DNA of 64,000 bases from Rhodospirillales bacterium. Its GTDB lineage: Bacteria > Pseudomonadota > Alphaproteobacteria > Micavibrionales > Micavibrionaceae. The notes beneath the pieces are model-generated. The model saw only the letters and a program-made list of their open reading frames with translations, ran no database searches and was not told where the DNA came from. Shown here in pieces: positions 8,603 through 17,616 of this stretch. Both the position numbers and the translations under genes were made by a program. Location: NCBI GenBank assembly GCA_020638295.1, contig JACKIU010000001.1, positions 558,001 through 622,000 of the forward strand. The letters are read 5' to 3'. Numbering within the stretch: position 1 is the first letter of the stretch; every line of letters starts with the position of its first letter.

Positions 8603-9184
8603 ATGAAATCTACGTCTACTAAAGTGCTTGCATTCGCAAGCGCGCTTGCAATCGGGGCGGCCCTTTCCGGTACGGCCCAGGCTCAGGTGGAAAGTGTCAC
8701 AGCCCAGTTGATCACGTCCAGCGCCATCACATCAACCTATGTATCAGATCTGGACTTCGGAGAGTATCTCATTCAGTTTACCGCCGGTGATACGCCGGTT
8801 CTGACTCTCACGAACGACGGTTCCGTGGCCGTGAACCAGACGGGCTCCGTGGCCAACGGCTCGCAGGTTGTCCAGATCACAGCGCCTGCTACGGAGGGGG
8901 TTGTCAACGTGCAGATCCCGGCTCCGGGTCTGCTTGATGTTACCGCATCCAACTTTGTTGATTTCGCCGATGGCGGTCTGGCTCTGGATGACGTGAGCTA
9001 TCGTACGGCGACTCAAAACGGCGCCTTGATTACAGCTGGCGTTGCAACCGGCGCCCAGACAGTCACCGTGCTTGCCGGTTCCACTGACGAAGCGGTCACC
9101 ATGGGTGGAAACATCAACGTTACCGCAACACCTGCGGATGCCACACACTCCGCAACGTTTGATGTAACCTTTACGTATCCGTAA
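8603..9184 (+). CDS. DUF4402-like major pilin/fibre subunit
   Basis: A 193-residue secreted protein with a clear signal peptide (residues about 1-27, ALAIGAALSGTAQAQ). The mature part has no cysteine and is composed almost wholly of beta-type Thr/Val/Gly/Ala sequence. It carries the LDFGEY motif near the mature N-terminus and ends ATFDVTFTYP, as DUF4402 and other fimbrial subunits end with an alternating beta strand for donor-strand exchange. A strong ribosome site AAGGAG sits 7-8 bases before the ATG. It is a single gene with its own terminator, oriented opposite to the usher and chaperone genes, which suits a highly expressed structural subunit. The subunit role is inferred from family resemblance and context. 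Confidence 0.82.
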   Translation: MKSTSTKVLAFASALAIGAALSGTAQAQVESVTAQLITSSAITSTYVSDLDFGEYLIQFTAGDTPVLTLTNDGSVAVNQTGSVANGSQVVQITAPATEGVVNVQIPAPGLLDVTASNFVDFADGGLALDDVSYRTATQNGALITAGVATGAQTVTVLAGSTDEAVTMGGNINVTATPADATHSATFDVTFTYP

Positions 9185-9211
9185 AGAGCGCGGCACTGCC
9201 ATAGAATTTGG

Positions 9212-9237
9212 AAAAGGCGCCTGAAGGCGCCTTTTTT
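9212..9237 (+). terminator. Intrinsic terminator of the pilin gene
   Basis: AAAAGGCGCC, loop TGAA, then GGCGCC followed by TTTTTT (9232-9237) form a perfect GC stem with a T tract, 28 bp after the pilin stop codon. Confidence 0.9.
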
Positions 9238-9286
9238 ATTGTTGTTGCGGGGTATAAAACCTCCTTAACCTTGCAGCCGTTCCACT

Positions 9287-10102
9287 TTATTGCACAGGAA
9301 TGGTGCGTTCATCATAGGTGAGATTCTCATCCTTGGAGTAATGCCCCAGTACAATGCGGATATTGCCGCCTTTAAGATTGCTTTCATCAATCAAAGGAAC
9401 CCGAATAACCCGCTTGCTAATTTCTGGGAATATGTGTGCATTACCGATTTCGCCAATAACCTTGTTCGTTTGGTCATAGATATACATGTGCCCTAAGACA
9501 CCATAAGGTTCGGGACTTTTTGTTATTGTTACCACGGCTTCGAGCATGTCGTTATTCGGATTGCGCTGAAACGTTACATTCTCGATCTTAGCCGAAACAT
9601 TAGGCGTTCCCGCGCGAAAAATAACCGGGATGCTGTATGATACATTTACCTTTACAGCCGCCGACTGGGTTCCTGAAGACTTGCTCTGGGATATTTTTTC
9701 TTCGTTCCGCTCACCTCTGAAACGTAAATGCGCCCTGTACTCCCCGTCCGCTATCTCCGCCGGGCGGCGAAGCGCCAGTCTGATTTTTTGCGTTGCCCCC
9801 GGCGCCAAAGTCATGCGGCGAGGTGTAAACACGATATACTGACTCAAGTCAAAATCGGTTAACGGACCTTCGACAAGCTCCATGGCGGAGGGACCATCTT
9901 CCAGCATTTTGTAAAATTGCCAGCTTACATCATATGTTTTTGTTTCTTTTCCTGAATTTACCAGCGTGACTTCTTTGAAGCGATCACGGTCCTCAAACAC
10001 AATGCGCGTGGGTGTAATTGTGAGATCCGCTTTAGCAGCAAAGCTGAGAAAACATCCCGCCAACAATACGCCAAGGGAGAGGAAGAGCTTCAATTTTTTC
10101 AT
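9287..10102 (-). CDS. PapD-like periplasmic fimbrial chaperone
   Basis: A 271-residue protein with a signal peptide (KLFLSLGVLLAGCFLSFAAKA) followed by two immunoglobulin-like domains of the PapD type: LTITPTRIVFEDRDRFKEVTL in the first strand pair, then FTPRRMTLAPGATQKIRLALR (the G1/F1 region with its conserved Arg), then the second domain. The family caps pilin subunits in the periplasm and delivers them to the usher. I chose ATG 10102 because GGAG lies 8-9 bases upstream and the signal peptide begins there; the frame upstream is open but not coding-like. It is co-oriented with and 16 bp after the minor pilin gene, so probably the same transcript. Confidence 0.88.
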   Translation of the reverse strand: MKKLKLFLSLGVLLAGCFLSFAAKADLTITPTRIVFEDRDRFKEVTLVNSGKETKTYDVSWQFYKMLEDGPSAMELVEGPLTDFDLSQYIVFTPRRMTLAPGATQKIRLALRRPAEIADGEYRAHLRFRGERNEEKISQSKSSGTQSAAVKVNVSYSIPVIFRAGTPNVSAKIENVTFQRNPNNDMLEAVVTITKSPEPYGVLGHMYIYDQTNKVIGEIGNAHIFPEISKRVIRVPLIDESNLKGGNIRIVLGHYSKDENLTYDERTIPVQ

Positions 10103-10118
10103 TACGATTTTCTCCATT

Positions 10119-10586
10119 TTAAAAATTAACCTGAATCTGCAGCGTCCCCGTAAATGTCTGATCGGCATAGGGGGTGCCAGTGCCACTGGTCTGGGCCGTC
10201 CCGCCAACATGGATACGCGCAACACCCGATACATCGGTCGTGGCTGGGTGGGATTCCTGAAGTGCTGTCATTTGAAAATTTGGACCACTGGCACCGGCAA
10301 GCGGAGATGTTTGCGTCACCGTAACGCTGGTGATGGCCGTGCTGGGCGTCATACCATCCAGATCGTATATGCCGTGCTGCGGCGGCGTAATTTCTATAAA
10401 CCCGGCGGAATCGTAGGTGTAGCCCGGTCCGGAAACATTGACATTGATTGAGTGTACGGCGTTGTTGTTTTTGACGATAAATCCACCAAAGCTCAGCGCC
10501 TGAATTGTTGTAATCCCCGCATGAGCGTCTTGACCGGTCAAAACCAGTGCAAAAACGGCCAACACCCTCATAATATGCCGAATCAT
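10119..10586 (-). CDS. Second DUF4402-like pilin/minor subunit
   Basis: A 155-residue secreted protein with a signal peptide (IMRVLAVFALVLTGQDAHA). Its mature part has the same build as the main pilin: LSFGGF near the mature N-terminus, many Thr/Gly/Val beta strands, and a final alternating strand TFTGTLQIQVNF. The AAAGG before ATG 10586 is well spaced. It precedes the chaperone gene in the same direction, so it is likely a minor subunit or tip/adaptor of the same fibre. The family call rests on motif resemblance and context. Confidence 0.78.
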   Translation of the reverse strand: MIRHIMRVLAVFALVLTGQDAHAGITTIQALSFGGFIVKNNNAVHSINVNVSGPGYTYDSAGFIEITPPQHGIYDLDGMTPSTAITSVTVTQTSPLAGASGPNFQMTALQESHPATTDVSGVARIHVGGTAQTSGTGTPYADQTFTGTLQIQVNF

Positions 10587-10691
10587 CCCGTGCCTTTTGT
10601 TAAAACTCTGTTGAAATCACGGTTCAGGGTACTGAAAAACCCCCGTGATCTCAAGATGGAATATCCATCAAAAAAAGCAAAAAACCGCGGG

Positions 10692-10758
10692 TTTGTGCAT
10701 AATTTTGTGCATAAAATATGAATAGTTGCTTGACCGCGACTCACGGCTCACATACCCT
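10692..10758 (+). promoter_or_regulatory. Candidate promoter with 11-bp direct repeats upstream of the AMIN lipoprotein
   Basis: TTTGTGCATAA occurs twice (10692-10702 and 10704-10714), 12 bp apart. About 15 bp further comes TTGACC (10730-10735), 17 bases, then TACCCT (10753-10758), a fair sigma70-type promoter. The repeats would sit at about -45 to -70, where an activator or repressor could bind. The call comes from motif reading only. Confidence 0.35.
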
Positions 10759-10862
10759 TAACGATGTATCGTTCTGATACTTCTGTGTTTTCTTTGGGCT
10801 GACTATATACATTTCGGGCACCGCCCCATTTCTTCCTCCGGGGCATTTCGGTTCATTATCAT

Positions 10863-11813
10863 ATGAATATGAGATTTGGTTTATGGGTGATTTGTATGCT
10901 GTTTGCGGGTTTAACCGCAAGCTGCGGCCCCCTCACCGATAGCTCCAAGTCACAGCCCTCCGCAAGTTCAGCCCTCTCTTCCGAAAATCTGATTGGTGAA
11001 AACACCCAATCACAGCCCTCTTCCACCTCAGCCCTGGAAGTTCCACCCCCGGTTGCCGTGCCGCCGAGCTATGGCGATCGCCCGCCGCAACCGGGACAAA
11101 TGCAATCCAGCACCATGCCAAACGGCCTGCCCGCCCTTCAGCCCAAGGGAGTCAATGTTGACGGCCTGTTTGCCGATAAAATCTCTGATACCGATCAGAG
11201 ATTTACGCGTTTAGAAAACGCGGTGCTGGATTTGCGGCGCGAGTTTGAAACCTTCAAGCCCGCCATCACCCGTCTGGTTGCCGTTGAATCCGATATTCAG
11301 GATTTGATCAAGCAACTGGATATGCTGCTCAGCAGTGAGCCTGCTGCGCCGCCGACCCCGCTTGCCTCACCGCAAGCTCCACCACAAGCCCTTCGTCCGA
11401 CCGATCAAGCCCCGGCCCCGCAGGTTGCCGCGCCGCCCAGCGCGCCGTATCCTGCCGCTCCCCAGGCGATGAGTGGAGATGCGGCCGTGAAGACCTTGCG
11501 GGTCGGTCAGCACAGCGATAAGGTCCGTCTGGTGCTGGATATCTCGAAGAAAACGCCCTACACGGCCGATCTGGATGCTCAGGAAAAGCTGTTGATCGTC
11601 GAGTTGCCAGAAGCGGGGTGGAATGCGCCGATGAGCCAGAGCTTTTCTTCGTCCGCGCTGTTGCAGTCCTATAGCGTTGAGCCGATTAATAACGGGGCGG
11701 GAAGCCGCGTGGTTATGACGCTGAAACGCCCGACACAGTTGATTAAACAACAAGCCCTGCCGCCCGGAAACGGCAATCCGAACTACCGGATCTTTCTGGA
11801 TCTGAGTTTATAA
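10863..11813 (+). CDS. AMIN-domain lipoprotein
   Basis: A 316-residue protein. A lipoprotein signal with lipobox LTASC puts the lipidated Cys at about residue 21. A long Ser/Pro/Gln-rich low-complexity linker spans about 25-90, a short helical segment spans about 105-155 (TRLENAVLDLRREFETF), and a second Pro/Ala-rich linker follows. A C-terminal AMIN domain (about 215-316) is seen in VRLVLDISKKTPYTADLD and VVMTLKRP. AMIN domains bind peptidoglycan and target amidases or secretin-associated proteins, so an envelope role is likely. No catalytic domain is present. The ribosome site is weak, and a GCCCC/GGGGC hairpin (10823-10844) lies in the leader. It stands alone, convergent with the efflux operon. 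Confidence 0.82.
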   Translation: MNMRFGLWVICMLFAGLTASCGPLTDSSKSQPSASSALSSENLIGENTQSQPSSTSALEVPPPVAVPPSYGDRPPQPGQMQSSTMPNGLPALQPKGVNVDGLFADKISDTDQRFTRLENAVLDLRREFETFKPAITRLVAVESDIQDLIKQLDMLLSSEPAAPPTPLASPQAPPQALRPTDQAPAPQVAAPPSAPYPAAPQAMSGDAAVKTLRVGQHSDKVRLVLDISKKTPYTADLDAQEKLLIVELPEAGWNAPMSQSFSSSALLQSYSVEPINNGAGSRVVMTLKRPTQLIKQQALPPGNGNPNYRIFLDLSL

Positions 11814-11824
11814 GATTTTGAATA

Positions 11825-13195
11825 CTAAGTCGGCCCGACGCCCAGAGATTTATATAGCCGGATTAAAGCCTCCGCTTTGGCGGCTTCGGCGCTCGCCAGA
11901 TTGCTTTCAGCGCTGTTGAGCATGCGCTGCGCATCCAGAACATCGAGGAAGGAAATTTCCCCTTCCGTGAATAATTGTTGCGAGAGCAAAAATGCGTCCT
12001 GCGCGTTTTCGTAGGCTTTAAACAGGGAAAACGCCTGTTCGTTGATGCGGGCGTAATCGTTGAGTGCGGTTTCGACTTCGACGACGGCTTCAAGAACGGT
12101 CTTGCGATAGAGCTCATAGGCTTCTTTTTCCCGCGCGTGTGCGGCATCAATTTCGCCTTCAATACGCCCAAAACTCAAGACACTCACCGCTGCGCCGAGG
12201 GCCACATTCCAGATTCCGGTCGAGGCGGCGAAGGCATTTTCCGCCACGCCGTAAAAACCGCTCAGGGTGAAGGTCGGGAACGCCGCCGCAATTGTTGCGC
12301 TGGTGAGGTGCGTTTTGGCGCGCAGATTGGCGGCGGCGGCGAGAATATCCGGGCGCAGCGCCAGCACTTGCGCCGGGGCCATAAGAACCGGAGCCACGTC
12401 GCTACCCGGTATGCGGCCCTGCGTGGCTGTCATATCCGTTAAATCTTCCGGCAATGTCCCGGTCAGGACGCCGAGACGCAGGCGGGCATTTTCGCTCTGG
12501 CGCTGGAACTCAGGGATCGAAGCTCTAGTCGTATTGACGAGATTGGCCGCCCGGTCAACATCGAGTTGCGGGTTTTCGCCGACGGCGCGGAGTTGATCGA
12601 TGAGGGCCAGTGTTTGTTCCTGCGTTTTCAGGTTGTCCTGCGCGATTGCGGTTTGCTTTTCATAGCCGCGCATTTCAATATATGTACGGGCGACCTCGGC
12701 GATCAGGCTGAGCGTAACATCCCGATAGCTTGCCTCCAAGCTTTCCAGCGAGGCTTTACGGGCAGAGAAGACTTTACGGTTTTTACCAAAAATATCGAGT
12801 TCGTAGGACGCATCAAAACGCGCATCGTAATAATCATCCGTATCGCTTTGGACTGTGTCCTCGCGCCCCTTGGATGCGGACGCACCGATCTGAGGGAATA
12901 GTGAAGCGCGGGCTACTCTTCTAAGGCCGCGAGCCTCGAGAAGGCGCGCTTCGGCGATTTTACGGTCCGGGCTATCGCTTAAGGCTTTATCGATCAGGGC
13001 GCTTAAGGCCGGGTCGTTAAAACGATGCCACCAGTTTTGCAATTGCTCGGCTGAACTTTCATCAACGGCTTCTTCCTGACCGCCAGCCTTCGTCCAAAAA
13101 GACGGGCCTTTGAAATCCGGCATATTGAGCGAGTCCGTGACGCAAGCCGACAATGTCAGGGCCGAGCAGGCCAGCCAGAACGTTCTCATTCTCAT
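11825..13195 (-). CDS. RND efflux outer-membrane channel lipoprotein (NodT/OprM type)
   Basis: A 456-residue outer-membrane factor of the TolC superfamily. A lipoprotein signal with lipobox LTLSAC is followed by two repeated helical halves typical of the trimeric channel-tunnel (for example SLIAEVARTYIEMRGYEKQ and ALRPDILAAAANLRAKT, the conserved RPDI block). It forms the exit duct of the tripartite pump whose other two parts lie upstream in the same operon. Its ATG overlaps the pump stop codon by 4 bp, so the two are translationally coupled. Confidence 0.93.
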   Translation of the reverse strand: MRMRTFWLACSALTLSACVTDSLNMPDFKGPSFWTKAGGQEEAVDESSAEQLQNWWHRFNDPALSALIDKALSDSPDRKIAEARLLEARGLRRVARASLFPQIGASASKGREDTVQSDTDDYYDARFDASYELDIFGKNRKVFSARKASLESLEASYRDVTLSLIAEVARTYIEMRGYEKQTAIAQDNLKTQEQTLALIDQLRAVGENPQLDVDRAANLVNTTRASIPEFQRQSENARLRLGVLTGTLPEDLTDMTATQGRIPGSDVAPVLMAPAQVLALRPDILAAAANLRAKTHLTSATIAAAFPTFTLSGFYGVAENAFAASTGIWNVALGAAVSVLSFGRIEGEIDAAHAREKEAYELYRKTVLEAVVEVETALNDYARINEQAFSLFKAYENAQDAFLLSQQLFTEGEISFLDVLDAQRMLNSAESNLASAEAAKAEALIRLYKSLGVGPT

Positions 13196-16100
13196 AGGTC
13201 TTCTCCCACATGTTCCAGTGAGGCTTTGTGCACGCTTTGCCCGGTCACCAGCACTTCAATCTTACGCATAACAACATAAAAGATCGGGGTGAAGACGATC
13301 CCGAAAAAGGTCACGCCGAGCATGCCGGAAAAGACCGCGATACCGATGGCCTGACGCATTTCCGCCCCGGCGCCGTGGCTGGTGACGAGCGGCAATACGC
13401 CCATGATGAATGAAAACGACGTCATCAGGATGGGACGCAGGCGTATCCGCGCAGCCTCAACGGCGGCCTCGACAATTTTGCGGCCCTGCAATTCAAGATC
13501 GCGGGCGAATTCAACGATGAGAATGGCGTTTTTACAGGCCAGTCCGGCGAGCACGAACAGGCTGATCTGGGTGAAGATATTGTTATCCATGCCGCTCGGC
13601 GCGCCCATGGCCATCTGGAACTGGCCGAACAAATAGACGCCGACCATCGCGGACAGCGTACTCATCGGCACGATCAGGATCACCGCCACGGGCAGGAAGA
13701 GGTTTTCATACTGGGCCGCGAGCACCAGATAGGCGAGCAGAATGCACAAAGGGAAGATCAACACCGCCGTATTTCCGGACAAGATCTGCTGATAGGTCAG
13801 ACCGGTCCATTCAAAGCTCATCCCAGGCGGGAGGGTTTCATCAAGAATTTTGACAATCGCGTCCTGGCCCTGCCCGGTGGAATAGCCCGGCGCGACATTG
13901 CCGTTTAGATCCGCCGAGCGGAAGGCGTTATAGCGTTGGGCGGCTTCAGGGCCGAAGGATTGTTCAACCTTAACGACCGAACCCAGCGGCACCATATCAC
14001 CGTTTTTATTACGCGTTTCCAGACGCAGGATATCGGAAGGGTCAGAGCGATATTCTTTATCGGCCTGCGCGATTACCTGATAGGTGCGGCCAAACATATT
14101 GAAGTCGTTCACGTAGAGCGAGCCGAGATAGATTTGCATGGCGGCGAAAACATCCTGCACGGGAATCCCCAGTTGTTGGGCACGTTCACGGTCCATATTG
14201 GCAAAGAGCTGCGGATAATTGACGTCATAGTTGCTGAAGACGCGGCTGAGCGCCGGGTGCTGGTTGGCCTTCATCGTGACTTGCTGAACGGCGGCGTTCA
14301 GCGCCTCGATTCCCAGATCGGCACGATCCTGAATATGCAGGGCGAAGCCGCCGACCGTGCCCATGCCGCGCACGGGGGGTGGGGGGAAAATCGCGACAAA
14401 CGCATCGGGGATGGCCATGAATTTTTGCTGGAGCTGGCCGGCGATGGCCGGGCCGTATTGCATCGGGCTCATGCGCTCTTTGAAATCGTCGAGCGTGATG
14501 AACACAATCCCTGAGCTGGAGGAGCTGATAAAGCCGTTGATCGACAGACCCGGAAACTGCACGGCATTATTCACACCGGGATGGGCGGTGGCGATATCGG
14601 CCATCCGGCGCAGGACTTCCTCGGTGCGCTCGAGATTGGCGCCGGGGGGCAGTTTGGCAAAGGCAACCAGATATTGTTTATCCTGCACAGGCACGAACCC
14701 TTTGGGTACCAAGTTAAAGCTGAAAATTGTGGCGGCGATAAAACCGGCATAAATGATTAGCATGATGATGCGGTGGCGGACGAAGACGCCGACGGCCTTG
14801 CTGTAGCCGTGCGAAGAGACGGTGAATATTTTATTGAAGATGCCGAAGAACCAGCCAAACAGCGCATTGATCAGACGGGTTAAAATATCCTTTGGCGTTT
14901 CGGCGCTTTTGAGCAACAGCGCAGAAAAAGCCGGAGACAGGGTCAGGGCGACAATGGTCGAGATCAGTGTCGCCACGGCGATGGTGACGGTGAATTGGCG
15001 ATAGAATTGTCCGGTCAGACCGCTTAAGAACGCAATCGGGACAAAGACACCGACAAGCACCAGCGAGGTGGCAATCACCGGGCCTGTGACTTCTTTCATC
15101 GCCTTGATCGTCGCTTCGCGGGGTTTGAGGCCTTCGGCGATATTGCGCTCGACATTTTCAACGACGACGATGGCGTCATCGACAACAATCCCGATCGCAA
15201 GAATGAGGCCGAACAGCGAGAGCACATTGATGGAAAATCCCAGCAAAAGCATGATGGCGAATGTTCCGACAATCGAAACCGGCACGGCCAAAAACGGAAT
15301 GACCGAAGCGCGCCAGGTCTGCAGGAAGACAATCACCACCAGCACGACCAACGCAACCGCCTCGAACAACGTTTCGATCACCGAATGGATGGAATCCTTC
15401 ACGAAAACGGTCGGGTCGTAAACAATCGAATAATCGATGCCGTCGGGGAAGGTTTTTTTCAACTCCTCCATCGTGGCGCGGACATTGGCGGAAATCTCCA
15501 GTGCGTTGGCGTCGGATGTGGCGAAAATCGGGATCGCCACAGCCGGGGCGTTATTCAGCAGGGACCGCAGGGCGTAAGTCTGAGCGCCGAGTTCAACGCG
15601 CGCGACATCCTTAAGGCGGGTCAGCGCGCCGCTCTCATCAGTCTTGATGATGATGTCTTCAAATTCTTCCGGGCTTTGCAGGCGACCTTGCGTGTTGATC
15701 GGCAGCTCGACCTGCAATCCTTCGTCATAGGGCGCGCCGCCGATCGTTCCGGCGGCGACTTGCAAATTTTGTCCGCGAATAGAGCCGACAACGTCGCTGG
15801 CGGTCATGCCGAGTTCGGCGATGGCTTCGGGATTGAGCCAGACCCGCATCGCGTAATCGCCGGAACCAAAGACGCGGACACTGCCGACGCCGGGGATTTT
15901 AGCGAGCTGATCGCTGATATTGATCGTGGCGTAATTGCGCAAGTAAAGCATGTCGTAACGCTCGCTGGGGGAGCGCAAGTGAACAACCATCGTCAGGTCG
16001 GGCGAGCTTTTGGTCACGGTGACGCCGAGTTGACGCGTTACATCGGGCAGTCGCGGTTCGGCCTGAGACACGCGGTTTTGTACAAGCTGCTGGGCCAGAT

Positions 16101-16407
16101 CGACATCGGTGCCGATTTTAAAGGTCACAGTCAAAGACATGCGCCCGTCAGTCGAGGCCAGAGATTGCATATAGAGCATATTTTCGACGCCGTTGATCTG
16201 TTCCTCCAGCGGAGTGGCCACCGTTTCGGCAATCGTCATCGGGTTGGCGCCGGGAAAGGCCGCGCTGACATTCACGGAAGGTGGTGAAACCTCCGGGTAT
16301 TCGGACACGGGCAGGTTGACCATCGCGATCAGCCCGGCAATGAAGATCAACAGCGACAAGACGCTGGCGAAAATCGGACGATCGATGAAATAGCCGGGCA
16401 AGGTCAT
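13192..16407 (-). CDS. RND multidrug efflux pump, inner-membrane permease (HAE1/AcrB type)
   Basis: A 1071-residue protein of the usual AcrB length, with the first membrane helix at the start (IFASVLSLLIFIAGLIAMV) and two sets of membrane helices separated by two large periplasmic loops. The proton-relay Asp-Asp pair is visible in GIVVDDAIVVVENVERN (about residue 405), and the conserved VPVSIVGTFAIMLLLGFSIN block precedes it. HAE1 pumps export hydrophobic or amphiphilic compounds using the proton gradient. The gene starts 3 bp after the adaptor stop and overlaps the channel gene by 4 bp. The substrate cannot be read from the sequence. Confidence 0.96.
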   Translation of the reverse strand: MTLPGYFIDRPIFASVLSLLIFIAGLIAMVNLPVSEYPEVSPPSVNVSAAFPGANPMTIAETVATPLEEQINGVENMLYMQSLASTDGRMSLTVTFKIGTDVDLAQQLVQNRVSQAEPRLPDVTRQLGVTVTKSSPDLTMVVHLRSPSERYDMLYLRNYATINISDQLAKIPGVGSVRVFGSGDYAMRVWLNPEAIAELGMTASDVVGSIRGQNLQVAAGTIGGAPYDEGLQVELPINTQGRLQSPEEFEDIIIKTDESGALTRLKDVARVELGAQTYALRSLLNNAPAVAIPIFATSDANALEISANVRATMEELKKTFPDGIDYSIVYDPTVFVKDSIHSVIETLFEAVALVVLVVIVFLQTWRASVIPFLAVPVSIVGTFAIMLLLGFSINVLSLFGLILAIGIVVDDAIVVVENVERNIAEGLKPREATIKAMKEVTGPVIATSLVLVGVFVPIAFLSGLTGQFYRQFTVTIAVATLISTIVALTLSPAFSALLLKSAETPKDILTRLINALFGWFFGIFNKIFTVSSHGYSKAVGVFVRHRIIMLIIYAGFIAATIFSFNLVPKGFVPVQDKQYLVAFAKLPPGANLERTEEVLRRMADIATAHPGVNNAVQFPGLSINGFISSSSSGIVFITLDDFKERMSPMQYGPAIAGQLQQKFMAIPDAFVAIFPPPPVRGMGTVGGFALHIQDRADLGIEALNAAVQQVTMKANQHPALSRVFSNYDVNYPQLFANMDRERAQQLGIPVQDVFAAMQIYLGSLYVNDFNMFGRTYQVIAQADKEYRSDPSDILRLETRNKNGDMVPLGSVVKVEQSFGPEAAQRYNAFRSADLNGNVAPGYSTGQGQDAIVKILDETLPPGMSFEWTGLTYQQILSGNTAVLIFPLCILLAYLVLAAQYENLFLPVAVILIVPMSTLSAMVGVYLFGQFQMAMGAPSGMDNNIFTQISLFVLAGLACKNAILIVEFARDLELQGRKIVEAAVEAARIRLRPILMTSFSFIMGVLPLVTSHGAGAEMRQAIGIAVFSGMLGVTFFGIVFTPIFYVVMRKIEVLVTGQSVHKASLEHVGEDL

Positions 16408-16410
16408 GGG

Positions 16411-17616
16411 TTACGGGCTTTCTTTCTCTACATCCATCCCCATCGAGTTTCCCTCCATCGGCTTAACCTTCATACCGGGGCGGATCATCATTATCCCTTG
16501 TGAAACAACCTTTTCACCTTCTTGCAAACCGGACAGGACAACGCGGCTTTGCCCGGCGCGGTCACCCAGTTCAACCTGACGATACTCGATAACATTGTCA
16601 TTATTGACCACATAGACAAAACGGCGGTCCTGATCGGTGCCAATCGCCTTTTGGCCGACGAGAAGGTGGCGGGCTGCTTCCGCGCTGCCCAGACGGACCT
16701 TGGCAAACATTCCTGAAAGCAAAATACCGTCATCATTTTGCAAAACAGCGCGGGCGCGAATGGTGCCGGAGGCCGGGTTGATGCGGTTATCGAAAGCGTG
16801 AATGAAACCGTCAATGGCGTGATCCTTGTCACCGCGCAAAATGACCTGCACCGGGATTTTGGCTTCGTCTTCCTGACTGCGCGCCTGTTCACGGATGTTG
16901 GTCAGATAGGTTTGTTCATCAACCTCGAAATCCACGTAAATTTCTTTATCTGCAACGATGGTGGTCACGACCGGAGCGTTCGGGCCGCTTTCAATAACAT
17001 TGCCGAGTGTAATTTCAGCGCGGCTGACGCGGCCTGAAATCGGCGCTTTGACGTGGGCATAATCAAGATCGATTTCGGCCTGTTCCAGTGTCGCCTTAGC
17101 CCCGTTAATTTCAGCCAGAACGAAATTGAAGCGCGAGCGGCGCTCATCGACAATCCGCTGCGATATGGCATTGGTTTTGATAAGCTCCTGCGCGCGTTTA
17201 TATTCCGTATCGGCCAGTTTGTGATTGCTCTGCGCGGCCTGCAATGCGGCCCTGGCCTGCGAGAGCGCGGCTTCATACGGTCTCGGATCGATAACAAACA
17301 ACACGTCACCTTGTTCGACATGCTGGCCGTCTTCAAACAGGATTTCGGTGATGCGGCCGCTGACTTGAGGGCGGATTGCCGCCCACTCTACGGCGGTTAA
17401 ACGACCGGGAAAATCCTTCCAGATGCGCACGTCCTGCGTACCAATCACCTCAACGCTGACCGGCATCGGGCCTTGGGGCATTCCCTCGCCCGGCCCCTGT
17501 GCGTCGGCGTGGTTAAACGGATTGAGCAGGATGAATATTCCGGCGACAAGCAGGATAACAAGGCCGGAGGCCATCCATTTTACAAAGGGCGGACGCATGA
17601 TTGCTGATATCGGCAT
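16411..17616 (-). CDS. RND efflux periplasmic adaptor (AcrA/MexA type)
   Basis: A 401-residue membrane-fusion protein. An N-terminal membrane anchor (MASGLVILLVAGIFILL) is followed by a barrel-sandwich (lipoyl) half, VSGRITEILFEDGQHVEQGDVLF, then a helical hairpin, the second lipoyl half VKAPISGRVSRAEITLGNVI, and beta-barrel and membrane-proximal domains (SGMFAKVRLG). It links the pump to the outer-membrane channel encoded downstream. It is the first gene of the operon. GGAG lies 9 bases before ATG 17616; a second in-frame ATG at 17598 is possible. The CtrA-like box at 17706 lies about 90 bp upstream. Confidence 0.95.
   Translation of the reverse strand: MPISAIMRPPFVKWMASGLVILLVAGIFILLNPFNHADAQGPGEGMPQGPMPVSVEVIGTQDVRIWKDFPGRLTAVEWAAIRPQVSGRITEILFEDGQHVEQGDVLFVIDPRPYEAALSQARAALQAAQSNHKLADTEYKRAQELIKTNAISQRIVDERRSRFNFVLAEINGAKATLEQAEIDLDYAHVKAPISGRVSRAEITLGNVIESGPNAPVVTTIVADKEIYVDFEVDEQTYLTNIREQARSQEDEAKIPVQVILRGDKDHAIDGFIHAFDNRINPASGTIRARAVLQNDDGILLSGMFAKVRLGSAEAARHLLVGQKAIGTDQDRRFVYVVNNDNVIEYRQVELGDRAGQSRVVLSGLQEGEKVVSQGIMMIRPGMKVKPMEGNSMGMDVEKESP

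Noticed and set aside
15385..16287. 300-codon plus-strand open frame inside the RND pump gene
   Set aside because: Shadow of the pump's codon pattern on the opposite strand; repeat-like, low-complexity residues and no start context.
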